From Fibrobacter sp. UBA4297 (GTDB taxonomy: Bacteria; Fibrobacterota; Fibrobacteria; Fibrobacterales; Fibrobacteraceae): a DNA stretch of 64,000 bases. The translations under genes were made by a program, and so were the position numbers. The stretch lies in NCBI RefSeq assembly GCF_002394865.1, contig NZ_DGUZ01000002.1:96044-160043 (forward strand). Reading direction: 5' to 3'. The notes under the pieces are model-generated. The model saw nothing but the letters and a program-made list of their open reading frames with translations. It was not told the DNA's origin and did no database searches. Below are positions 54,269-62,080 of this stretch, piece by piece; the stretch's first letter is position 1; each line of letters opens with the position of its first letter.

Positions 54269-55285
54269 ATGCCTATACCATTAATCATCGGAGGCCTTGC
54301 AGCCGCAGCCGGAATTCTCGGTGTCAAAAAAGCATATGACGCACACGAAACGAATAAATGCGCTGAAAGTATCAATAACCGAGCAGAAAGCGACATAAAT
54401 GAAGCTAAAAGGGACGTAGAAAGAAAACGTTCCGATTGTCAAAAATCTTTGGAACGTTTAGGCACCGCCAAGCTCAACGTGTTGAATCAAGGAATTTTGC
54501 CATTCGTCAGAGCTTTTAGTAAAATCAAAAATATTGAATTACGCGATAGCGCGGGGCTTGATGAACTCGCCAAATTTAATATGACAAAAGAAGAACTCGC
54601 CGATATGCAAAAAATGGGGTCTTTAGCAGAAAGTATGGTCAACGGCTCAGCAGGCGGCGTCGCCGCAGGTGCATTAGCCGCCATTGGAGCATATGGAGCC
54701 GCAACCACATTCGGTGTCGTTGCAGGAACAGGAACAGCAATCGGAACACTTTCTGGCGTAGCAGCAACCAATGCAACATTAGCATTCTTGGGAGGTGGAT
54801 CCCTCGCCGCAGGCGGCTTTGGTATGGCAGGGGGCATGGCGGTTCTTGGAGGATTGGTCGCAGGGCCAGCCCTCGCAGTCATGGGTTTTGTAATGAGTTC
54901 CAAGGCTGAAGAAAATTTGGAAAAAGCTCGCGCAAATCGCGCTGAAGCAGAAAAAATCGTAGAACAGTGCAAAACAGTCTGTTCCACATGTCTGTGCATC
55001 AAAATGAGATGCGATACCATATCTGGAATCCTAAATAGATTAAACAGCCGATTAGCTACAGCAGTTTATACAATTGAAGGATTCATCGTTCGTCATGACG
55101 ACGGAACAGGCTCCGCCGACTATCGCACATTTAGCGCAGACGAAAAGAAAAAGCTCGCTGCAGCAGGAGCCTTGGCAAAATCCATCAAGAGTATTTTGGA
55201 CACTCCTGTTTTGACCGAAGACGGAAAACTCACAACAAAGTCTGAAATAATCGCCGAAACCGATTACGATGACGACATGGATTAA
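54269..55285 (+). CDS. Glycine-zipper membrane-active-looking protein, second gene of the cassette
   Basis: The 338-residue protein has a hydrophobic N-terminus (PIPLIIGGLAAAAGILGVKKA), an amphipathic coiled region (28-80) and a Gly/Ala-rich stretch about 120-215 with GxxxG zippers (AGGVAAGALAAIGAYGAATT, AFLGGGSLAAGGFGMAGGMAV). A long helical segment with SSKAEENLEKARANRAEAEKI and a Cys-containing VCSTCLCIKMRC follows, then an acidic tail ending DYDDDMD. Such proteins are sometimes mislabelled 'chemotaxis protein'. The zipper can form membrane-inserted helices. AAGGAG is upstream; its stop overlaps the next start (TAATG). Confidence 0.65.
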   Translation: MPIPLIIGGLAAAAGILGVKKAYDAHETNKCAESINNRAESDINEAKRDVERKRSDCQKSLERLGTAKLNVLNQGILPFVRAFSKIKNIELRDSAGLDELAKFNMTKEELADMQKMGSLAESMVNGSAGGVAAGALAAIGAYGAATTFGVVAGTGTAIGTLSGVAATNATLAFLGGGSLAAGGFGMAGGMAVLGGLVAGPALAVMGFVMSSKAEENLEKARANRAEAEKIVEQCKTVCSTCLCIKMRCDTISGILNRLNSRLATAVYTIEGFIVRHDDGTGSADYRTFSADEKKKLAAAGALAKSIKSILDTPVLTEDGKLTTKSEIIAETDYDDDMD

Positions 55286-55548
55286 TGTCGTCAAAGAACT
55301 TCAAATGTGACTGTTGCGGTCTATGCTGCCGTTCCCTGAAAAAGGTTCCCGCCCTGGCGAACTTTGACAGGGGTGACGGCATTTGCATTCACTTAAGAGA
55401 CGACAATCTTTGTTCCATATACGAACATCGTCCCGAAATCTGCAACGTAGACTTAATGTACGAAAAGTACTATTCTTCAATTTACACAAAAGAAGAATAC
55501 TACAAGCTAAACGAAAAGCAATGTAAAAAAATTAAAAGCTGGTTTTAA
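55285..55548 (+). CDS. YkgJ-family Cys-cluster protein, third gene of the cassette
   Basis: The 87-residue protein has the YkgJ/zinc-iron-chelating layout: CDCCGLCC (C8, C10, C11, C14, C15), ICIHL (C34), LCSIYEHRPEIC (C43, C53) and a late Cys near the end. Members bind zinc or an Fe-S cluster; none has a settled function. Its ATG overlaps the stop of the glycine-zipper gene by one base, so the three genes are a unit. Its stop codon lies inside a terminator hairpin. Confidence 0.82.
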   Translation: MSSKNFKCDCCGLCCRSLKKVPALANFDRGDGICIHLRDDNLCSIYEHRPEICNVDLMYEKYYSSIYTKEEYYKLNEKQCKKIKSWF

Positions 55549-55559
55549 ACCAGCTTTTT
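55535..55559. terminator. Bidirectional terminator overlapping the YkgJ stop codon
   Basis: AAAAGCTGG, loop TTTTAAA, CCAGCTTTTT. The YkgJ stop (55546-55548) is in the loop. The converging GGDEF-like/EAL gene ends 1 nt past it. Confidence 0.75.
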
Positions 55560-57500
55560 CTATATCGAAACGCCCTTTTCCTTGAGCACTGCCATCACCT
55601 CGTCATACGGGAGCGGTTTCGAATAATAATAGCCCTGCACGCGGTCGCATCCAATTTCCTTCAAAAAGTCTAGATGTTCCTTTGTTTCCACGCCTTCCGA
55701 AAGCGTTCCAATATGCAATAGCTTGGCCATTTCCACAATGGCGCGGATAATCACCTTGGACTTTTCCGTGAAGTTTCGCAAGAACATCATGTCGATTTTC
55801 AAAAAGTCAAAGTCATAGTCTTTCAGCACGTTCAACGACGAGAAGCCCGAGCCAAAGTCATCCATCCAGACTTCAAATCCGTCATTTTGGAAACGCGTCA
55901 CCTGTTCACGGATATAGCCGTCCTCATCACCGTCCAACACCGATTCCGTAATCTCGATATGGATCATCTCATGCGGCACGTTATATTCTTTAGTCAACCG
56001 CGTGAGTTCCTTATAAATGTCACTCAGCTTAAAGTCCAGGCGCGAGAGGTTGAACGAAATCGGAACGCACTTGTGCCCCAAATTCGTTTCCTTACGATAC
56101 TTTTCGCAAATTTTCTTGAGCATGAACAAGTCTAGTTTCTGGATTAAATGAGCATCTTCGAGAATGCCGACAAATTCAAACGGAGGCAAGAATCCGTGTT
56201 CCGGGTCATCCCAACGGGCAAGCGCTTCAAAGCCACAAAGCTTATTTGTATTGATATCAACAACGGGCTGATAATAAACCTTGATATACTCGTTTTTCAC
56301 AGCATCATCAATATGCGCAATCAAGTACATTTTCAAGCGTTCGCGGGCCCCCATCTCATCTACATAAACCGCAAGATATTCATCGTAAACACCCTTGGTC
56401 GTCGCTTCCGCAAGGCGAGCCCTCATAAAGCAACGTTCTACATTTTCATTTTCCACGCGCTGCACATACACGCCTGCCTTGATTTCAAGTACGCCCTGAG
56501 TCGAGAAACCTCGAATTTTATCATGCGCCTCTTTTATTTTGGATTCCACCCCGGCAGCATCGCACACCACGCGGAACGTATCGCACGACACGTGCATCAC
56601 GTAGCGTTCCCCAAACAGAGACTTGAACACGCTCGCCATAAAGCGTAACGCATTATCGCCTTCTTCAAAGCCAAGCCTTTCGTTAAACGCTTTGAAATTT
56701 TCCAAATCAAAAACGACAAACGCATAACGTTTTTTGCGATTTCTAAAGAGCAAATCCAGAACATAGTTCGAGAACAAAAGTTCATTCGGCAGTCCCGTCA
56801 GTTTGTCATGGTTACGCGCAATTTCAGCCTGCTGCGTCAGTCGCACCGTTCTAAAGATAAGTTTCACGGCAATCGTAAGCGTAAGCCAGAAAAGCCAAGC
56901 AACAAATACCAAATAATTCAAAAATTCTGGAGTCACCTCGATCATGCGTACGCACACATACATGGCGAGGTTCACAAGCAAGCTAAATAACGTAACAAAT
57001 CCCAGGAAACCGAACCGCGTAAAAATTTGCGTATTGCGTACAAACGAAAGTTCATTCCAAAGAAGCCGCCACCAAATGACAATTGCGACCAAGTTCACCA
57101 AGGCCGCCCCGATTTGCGTCTTGCCCACGACCATGCCGAGGTAACCGACACCGACAGACGCCGATATCAAGAACAGCGATTGCGACCAATGGACAGAGAG
57201 TTTTTTATTGAACACAAAAATTACAAGCGGAATCAGCACGATGCGGCTCAGATAGTCCACGATTACATCGAGCATCAAAGGGACCTTGCCCATCATGCAC
57301 GAAAGCAAATGCATGAGCCCGTGATAAAGCACATCCGCATAAATCATAAACGGGGTCAGCGAGAAAATTGCGCCCCAAAAAAGCACTCTCTTCAGGTTCT
57401 GTTTTTCGTCAAACGCCACCAGCATAGCAAGCAAAAAGCCGCTAACCAACAGCGACGGGAAAAAGAACACATGACTTGCGTAATCCAGAAAATTTATCAT
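55560..57500 (-). CDS. Membrane GGDEF-like/EAL cyclic-di-GMP phosphodiesterase
   Basis: The 646-residue protein has seven or so membrane helices (about 1-225), a GGDEF-fold domain (about 230-390) and an EAL domain (about 400-640). In the GGDEF domain the signature is replaced by SCDTF (about 305-309), so cyclase activity is very unlikely. In the EAL domain the catalytic set is intact: EALARW, FNLS, EITES, MDDFGSG, LKIDMMFL, EGVET and QGYYYSKPLP. It probably degrades c-di-GMP, perhaps under control of GTP binding by the degenerate domain or of the membrane module. No strong Shine-Dalgarno precedes the ATG; TATAAT lies 15 nt before. Confidence 0.92.
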   Translation of the reverse strand: MINFLDYASHVFFFPSLLVSGFLLAMLVAFDEKQNLKRVLFWGAIFSLTPFMIYADVLYHGLMHLLSCMMGKVPLMLDVIVDYLSRIVLIPLVIFVFNKKLSVHWSQSLFLISASVGVGYLGMVVGKTQIGAALVNLVAIVIWWRLLWNELSFVRNTQIFTRFGFLGFVTLFSLLVNLAMYVCVRMIEVTPEFLNYLVFVAWLFWLTLTIAVKLIFRTVRLTQQAEIARNHDKLTGLPNELLFSNYVLDLLFRNRKKRYAFVVFDLENFKAFNERLGFEEGDNALRFMASVFKSLFGERYVMHVSCDTFRVVCDAAGVESKIKEAHDKIRGFSTQGVLEIKAGVYVQRVENENVERCFMRARLAEATTKGVYDEYLAVYVDEMGARERLKMYLIAHIDDAVKNEYIKVYYQPVVDINTNKLCGFEALARWDDPEHGFLPPFEFVGILEDAHLIQKLDLFMLKKICEKYRKETNLGHKCVPISFNLSRLDFKLSDIYKELTRLTKEYNVPHEMIHIEITESVLDGDEDGYIREQVTRFQNDGFEVWMDDFGSGFSSLNVLKDYDFDFLKIDMMFLRNFTEKSKVIIRAIVEMAKLLHIGTLSEGVETKEHLDFLKEIGCDRVQGYYYSKPLPYDEVMAVLKEKGVSI

Positions 57501-57608
57501 TGCTTATACCCTAGTATTATAAATATAATGTATAACCCCATCCCGCGCACGCGAATGGTGAAAAAACGCACATTTTAGGCGCTATACATTGGAATAAGCG
57601 CCAGGGAT

Positions 57609-57878
57609 TTACTTCACTTTATCAAAATCAAGCTTGTCATCGACCGGAATCGGTTCATTTAAGTTCCGAACATTGACATCCACCGGTTCGGGCGTTCTAG
57701 AATTCGACGGCGGCGCAGGCAATTTTGCCATTTGGGCAGACTGGTCATCGCGACCTTCCTTTCGCAATTGCATTTCATCCGGATTATTTACAACACCGAT
57801 TACAGCGGGGCAACCCCTCGGATTATCGCACACACAACCTAAAACGAACAAAGAAAAGGCAATCAAAACAAATTTCAT
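57609..57878 (-). CDS. Small lipoprotein, Pro/Asp-rich
   Basis: An 89-residue product if it starts at 57878 (KFVLIAFSLFVLGC, Cys15); an in-frame ATG at 57890 would add four residues but lies inside a -10-like TATGTT. TTGACT is 15 bp upstream of that hexamer. The mature part has CVCDNPRGC, then a Pro/Asn/Asp-rich tail without a fold I recognise. There is no Shine-Dalgarno, so a leaderless start is possible. Confidence 0.55.
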   Translation of the reverse strand: MKFVLIAFSLFVLGCVCDNPRGCPAVIGVVNNPDEMQLRKEGRDDQSAQMAKLPAPPSNSRTPEPVDVNVRNLNEPIPVDDKLDFDKVK

Positions 57879-57991
57879 ACTTTGTAACATACAAAAATAG
57901 ACAATTAGTCAATACAAAATAAAGTCATAGCACCCGGCAGTGAGTGCATTTTTTTAGATTTGGCGCGAAAAATTTCATTTGGGAGCAATAT

Positions 57992-60382
57992 ATGAAATCC
58001 AAATTACTCTTAACAACATCAATTTTCACACTATCCATGCTCTCGGGCTGCCTTGACGAGGTCACCGAAGCAAGCGCCCTGGACGTGTCCGAACTCGCCT
58101 GCAAAACGGAACCGCTAGATGACAACAGCGGTCTCAAGATTATTTGCGGCGGCGATTCCGTGGGAGTCGTGCAGAACGGCAAAGATGGTAAGGATGGTAA
58201 GGATGGTAAGGATGGCGAAGACGGCAAATCCGGCGCCAATGGCAAAAACGGTAAAGATGGTTCGTCCTGTTACGTCACCGAAAACGCAGAAATAAATGGC
58301 TACGATGTATTCTGTGGTGACGAAAAGATCGGCTCCATCGTAAACGGCAAGGATGGAGAAAAGGGGGCCGACGGCAAGGACGGTGATAAAGGCGCGGACG
58401 GGAAAGACGGCAAGGATGGTGCCGACGGGAAAGACGGCAAGGATGGTGCCGACGGTAAGGACGGTTCGTCCTGCACGATTGCTGAAAACGCAGAAATCAA
58501 TGGTTACGACGTCATCTGCGGTGACAAGAAGGTCGGTGAGCTCCATAACGGAAAGGACGGCCAAGACGGAAAGAATGGTACCGATGGTAAGGATGGAACG
58601 TCCTGCAGCGTTGTAGAAAATAAGGATATTAACGGTTTCGACGTCATCTGCGGTGACAAGAAGGTCGGTGAAATTCTCAATGGTAAGGATGGCCAAGACG
58701 GAAAGAATGGTACCGATGGTAAGGACGGTAACGATGGTTCTTCCTGCACGGTCGTAGTAAATGACGACATCAACGGTTACGATGTCATTTGCGGCGACAA
58801 AAAGGTCGGCGAACTCCGAAACGGCGCCAAGGGCGAAAACGGGAAAGACGGCAAGGATGGTGCCGACGGGAAAGACGGCTCGTCCTGTTACGTCACCGAA
58901 AACGCAGAAATCAACGGTTATGACGTCATCTGCGACAACAAGAAGGTAGGCGAACTCCGAAACGGTGCTAAGGGCGAAAATGGGAAAGACGGTAAGGATG
59001 GTGCCGACGGTAAAGACGGTTCGTCCTGCACGATTGCTGAAAATGCAGAAATCAACGGTTACGACGTCATCTGCGACAACAAGAAGGTCGGTGAACTCCG
59101 CAACGGTAAGGATGGCCAAGACGGAAAGAATGGTACCGATGGTAAGGACGGTAACGATGGTTCTTCCTGCACCGTCGAAGTAAACGATGACATCAACGGT
59201 TACGACGTCATCTGCGACAACAAGAAGGTAGGCGAACTCCGAAACGGCGCTAAGGGCGAAAACGGGAAAGACGGCAAGGATGGTGCCGACGGTAAAGATG
59301 GCTCGTCCTGCACGATTGCTGAAAATGCAGAAATCAACGGTTACGATGTCATCTGCGGAGATGAAAAGGTCGGCGAGTTCCGCAACGGTAAGGACGCAGT
59401 CCTTCCTTCCTCCAGCAGCATCGCTTCTTCAAGCAGTGCAGCACCTTCTAGCAGCAGCAAGGTTTCCTCTAGCAGTGTCACACCTTCTAGCAGCAGCGTC
59501 GTTTCCTCTAGCAGCGAAACCCCGTCTAGCTCCAGCGTAGAACAGCTCAGCGAAAAGTGCAAAACGCTCCGCGCCACAACGGACGTATTCAATTCCCTGT
59601 ACGACGTTCTTGGCTGCACCCGTTCTGACGAAAAAGTCGTCATCATCCTGCGCCACGCCCAACGCGACATTCACAAATACGGCGATGACGATGGCCTCAT
59701 CGAAGTCGGTAGACAGCAAGCAAAACAAGTCGGCGAGAAACTCAAAAAACTCAACCTCGACGATTTCTATTATATGTACACCAACGTCAAGCGCACCGCA
59801 GAAACCGCACAAATCATCGCCATTAACAAAGGCGAAAACGTTTCGACAGACATCAACGACTGGCACAAACACAACATCGCAAACCTAACCGAAATCAACC
59901 AGAACCTGAAAGAATCTTGGTACGTCAAGCCCAACCAAAATGCAAGCAACTGCAAAGGTGGCGCTAGCTGGGGCTGGAGTTCTTACTCCAAAATCGCCTA
60001 TCAAGAATACGAAGACGACAACAACCGTCAAAACTGCGAAAACGCATTCTACCCCATCGACACAAGAATCGAAGCATTCATCGAAAACTACTTTACATAC
60101 GAACAAATGCACAAGTACACTTTAGCCATTTCGCACGACCAATACCTTGTACCGTTCGTCATTACAATCAGCAACAAAAAAATTCACGACGACATCGTCA
60201 ACTCCAAATACGACCTCCGCTTCCACAAGCATGACCGCGGCATTAACGGGAATCCAGATTTCAACTACTGGATAAACTACCTCGCCGGCGTAGTACTCAT
60301 CGTCGATTCGGACAACAATGTTATAAAGCTCCCCGTCAAAGCACTAGACGACGGATTCCTGCGCGAATACAAAAATCCATAA
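57992..60382 (+). CDS. Surface lipoprotein with collagen-like repeats and a histidine-phosphatase domain
   Basis: The 796-residue protein starts at 57992, where GGGAG lies 6 nt before the ATG; a longer in-frame start lacks a ribosome site. Lipobox SMLSGC (Cys20). From about residue 58 to 470, Gly-x-Asp triplets (GKDGKDGADGKDG) alternate with eight copies of a 29-residue module carrying two Cys, SSC...ENAEINGYDVICGDKKVGEL, with a degenerate copy before them. A poly-Ser linker (about 472-515) leads to a histidine-phosphatase (phosphoglycerate-mutase superfamily) domain: VVIILRHAQRD (R554, H555), YTNVKRTAETAQII and the second His in AISHDQYLVPF (about H714). The substrate is unknown; the architecture suggests a cell-surface phosphatase on a rod-like stalk. 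Confidence 0.85.
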   Translation: MKSKLLLTTSIFTLSMLSGCLDEVTEASALDVSELACKTEPLDDNSGLKIICGGDSVGVVQNGKDGKDGKDGKDGEDGKSGANGKNGKDGSSCYVTENAEINGYDVFCGDEKIGSIVNGKDGEKGADGKDGDKGADGKDGKDGADGKDGKDGADGKDGSSCTIAENAEINGYDVICGDKKVGELHNGKDGQDGKNGTDGKDGTSCSVVENKDINGFDVICGDKKVGEILNGKDGQDGKNGTDGKDGNDGSSCTVVVNDDINGYDVICGDKKVGELRNGAKGENGKDGKDGADGKDGSSCYVTENAEINGYDVICDNKKVGELRNGAKGENGKDGKDGADGKDGSSCTIAENAEINGYDVICDNKKVGELRNGKDGQDGKNGTDGKDGNDGSSCTVEVNDDINGYDVICDNKKVGELRNGAKGENGKDGKDGADGKDGSSCTIAENAEINGYDVICGDEKVGEFRNGKDAVLPSSSSIASSSSAAPSSSSKVSSSSVTPSSSSVVSSSSETPSSSSVEQLSEKCKTLRATTDVFNSLYDVLGCTRSDEKVVIILRHAQRDIHKYGDDDGLIEVGRQQAKQVGEKLKKLNLDDFYYMYTNVKRTAETAQIIAINKGENVSTDINDWHKHNIANLTEINQNLKESWYVKPNQNASNCKGGASWGWSSYSKIAYQEYEDDNNRQNCENAFYPIDTRIEAFIENYFTYEQMHKYTLAISHDQYLVPFVITISNKKIHDDIVNSKYDLRFHKHDRGINGNPDFNYWINYLAGVVLIVDSDNNVIKLPVKALDDGFLREYKNP
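58170..59400 (+). repeat. Internal repeat array in the collagen-like lipoprotein gene
   Basis: About nine units of 100-170 nt, each with a GGTAAGGATGG-type triplet tract and a conserved cassette around GGTTACGACGTCATCTGCG. Copies are up to nearly identical at the DNA level (for example around 58880-59100 and 59200-59350), so copy number may vary by recombination. It is coding, not CRISPR. Confidence 0.85.
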
Positions 60383-60394
60383 CAAACAAGCTTC

Positions 60395-60419
60395 AAAGCC
60401 CCCGCCCGGGGGCTTTTTT
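60395..60419 (+). terminator. Rho-independent terminator of the collagen-like lipoprotein gene
   Basis: AAGCCCCCG and CGGGGGCTT form a GC-rich stem with a 2-nt loop region, followed by TTTTT. Confidence 0.85.
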
Positions 60420-60434
60420 CGTATATCAAGCATC

Positions 60435-60716
60435 ATGCCAAACGAGAACATAGCAGATCTTGAATCGGCCATCTGCGTAGCCATCTACTTCCTATTGGGA
60501 ATAGTCCTACTAGGCCTTTGGGGATATATGTACGACAAAGTAGACGCCTCAAAACTCAAGAACATTCCTAAAATTGACCTTTTCCATTATCTCTATGTTC
60601 CCATTAAATACCTACAGCAAAACTGGAAATCAGAGAAACACAAAACAATTATTCTCTTTTTATTCTTCTTGATAATATTCGTCGGCGCCATAATTATTGG
60701 ACATCACGCCCATTAA
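60435..60716 (+). CDS. Small two-helix membrane protein
   Basis: The 93-residue protein has membrane helices at about 11-32 (AICVAIYFLLGIVLLGLWGYM) and 70-90 (IILFLFFLIIFVGAIIIG), a basic loop between (NWKSEKHK) and a C-terminal HHAH. There is no Shine-Dalgarno before the ATG and no family recognised. It is flanked by terminators on both sides, so it is a separate transcript. Coding potential is supported by the two well-formed helices and the placement between terminators. Confidence 0.55.
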   Translation: MPNENIADLESAICVAIYFLLGIVLLGLWGYMYDKVDASKLKNIPKIDLFHYLYVPIKYLQQNWKSEKHKTIILFLFFLIIFVGAIIIGHHAH

Positions 60717-60720
60717 AAAA

Positions 60721-60745
60721 GCACCCCCATCGGGGTGCATTTTTA
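60721..60745 (+). terminator. Rho-independent terminator of the small membrane-protein gene
   Basis: GCACCCC, loop CATC, GGGGTGC, then ATTTTT. It stands between the small gene and the converging MoxR gene. Confidence 0.82.
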
Positions 60746-60859
60746 ACAAAGTCCGCGACTCTCGCGAATACAGAAAATTACGGCAATTGCGCTTTTCAAG
60801 CGCACTGCCCGGCGGCTCAGCCATGTCAGAACGCAAGCGTTCTGCCGCGGCATTCGCCT

Positions 60860-61843
60860 TTACGGCACTTCAACAGAATCCAAAATCTTCTGCACGACGG
60901 TTTCGGCAGAGACCTCTTCCGCTTCGGCTTCGTAGCTCAGAATTACACGGTGGCGGAGTACTTCCATCGCGACAGCCTTCACGTCTTCCGGCGTCACGTA
61001 GGCACGGCCCTGGATAAACGCATGAGCCTTCGAAGCCTGGGCAAGGCCGATAGAAGCACGCGGCGAGGCGCCCACTTCCACAAAGCCCACCAAGTCGCTA
61101 CGCTTGATGCTACCCGGATCACGCGTTGCCAAGACCAAGTTAACGATGTATTCGCGCACGCGTTCGTCCACATAAACCTGCTTCACGAGCTCGCGAGCCT
61201 TCAAGATATCTTCCTTCGTCGCAACCGCATTCGGCTGACGCAACCCCGCACCCGAGACAGCATCGAGAATTTTCATTTCGTCGGCCTTGTTCGGGTAGCT
61301 CACCTTCACCTTCAAGAGGAAACGGTCCACCTGAGCTTCCGGCAGCGGATACGTACCTTCCTGCTCAATCGGGTTCTGCGTGGCAAGCACCAGGAACGGC
61401 TCGTCCAGCTTGAACGTTTCATCGCCAATCGTGATGTGGCGTTCCTGCATGGCTTCGAGCAAAGCGCTCTGTACCTTCGACGGAGCACGGTTAATTTCAT
61501 CAGCAAGCACGAGGTTCGTAAAGAGCGGGCCCTTGCGCGTTTCGAACTTTGCTTCACGGGCGTTATAAATCGTCGTACCGAGCAAGTCTGCCGGCAGCAA
61601 ATCAGGAGTAAACTGGATGCGCTTGAAGTCGAGCGAAACAGCATCGGCAAAAGCCTTCACCGCAGTCGTCTTGGCCAAGCCCGGAAGGCCTTCCAAAAGC
61701 ACGTGGCCATCCGCCAAAATACCCGTCAGAATGCTCTCGACCATTGCCTTCTGACCAATCACCGTATCTTCAACTTCACGCAGCAAGTTCATGCAAAAAG
61801 AACTCTGCTGCTTCACCTTTTCCGAAAGTTCCTGAATATCCAT
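60860..61843 (-). CDS. MoxR-family AAA+ ATPase
   Basis: The 327-residue AAA+ ATPase of the MoxR group has Walker A LEGLPGLAKTTAVKAF near 51-66, Walker B LVLADEINRAPSKVQSALLEAM near 110-131 and sensor 1 LVLATQNPIEQEGTYPLPEAQVDRFLL. The C-terminal lid includes GASPRASIGLAQASKAHA. MoxR ATPases act as chaperones that mature or load partners, often with DUF58 and vWA proteins; a DUF58 gene is 16 kb away at 44125. GAGGAC lies upstream of the ATG at 61843. Confidence 0.93.
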   Translation of the reverse strand: MDIQELSEKVKQQSSFCMNLLREVEDTVIGQKAMVESILTGILADGHVLLEGLPGLAKTTAVKAFADAVSLDFKRIQFTPDLLPADLLGTTIYNAREAKFETRKGPLFTNLVLADEINRAPSKVQSALLEAMQERHITIGDETFKLDEPFLVLATQNPIEQEGTYPLPEAQVDRFLLKVKVSYPNKADEMKILDAVSGAGLRQPNAVATKEDILKARELVKQVYVDERVREYIVNLVLATRDPGSIKRSDLVGFVEVGASPRASIGLAQASKAHAFIQGRAYVTPEDVKAVAMEVLRHRVILSYEAEAEEVSAETVVQKILDSVEVP

Positions 61844-61916
61844 TTATTTGTCCTCTAAGTTTTTCATGCTTTAAGATACTAAAATCTTTCAAAAAAAACA
61901 AATGACGTGACAAAGT

Positions 61917-62075
61917 GGTTAGTGATTAGTGGTTGGTGGTTAGGGAGGAGGGGGGGGGAAGGCTCCCCCTGATTGCAGCCTTGCCCTATTGTCATGCCCG
62001 CCACCGAGCGGGCACCTCCTTCTAGGGCAAGTCTTCCATCACCCTCACGCCTAAGGGCTCCGCCCTTAAGAACCC
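61917..62075. repeat. Repeat-rich spacer upstream of moxR
   Basis: It holds a TTAGT-family block (61917-61946), a run of nine G (about 61951-61959), the GCCCGC palindromic repeat copy B (61990-62021) and a TAAGGGC-TCC-GCCCTTA hairpin (about 62051-62067). No gene is seen. Confidence 0.65.
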
Positions 62076-62080
62076 GAATT

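Noticed and set aside
58115..59119. 334-codon hydrophobic repeat frame opposite the collagen-like gene
   Set aside because: Antisense reading of the coding repeat; its hydrophobic look comes from the complement of Gly-Asp codons.
58170..59400. Regular repeats that could suggest CRISPR
   Set aside because: Units are in frame, encode conserved protein modules, and differ in length; no constant repeat with unique spacers and no cas genes.
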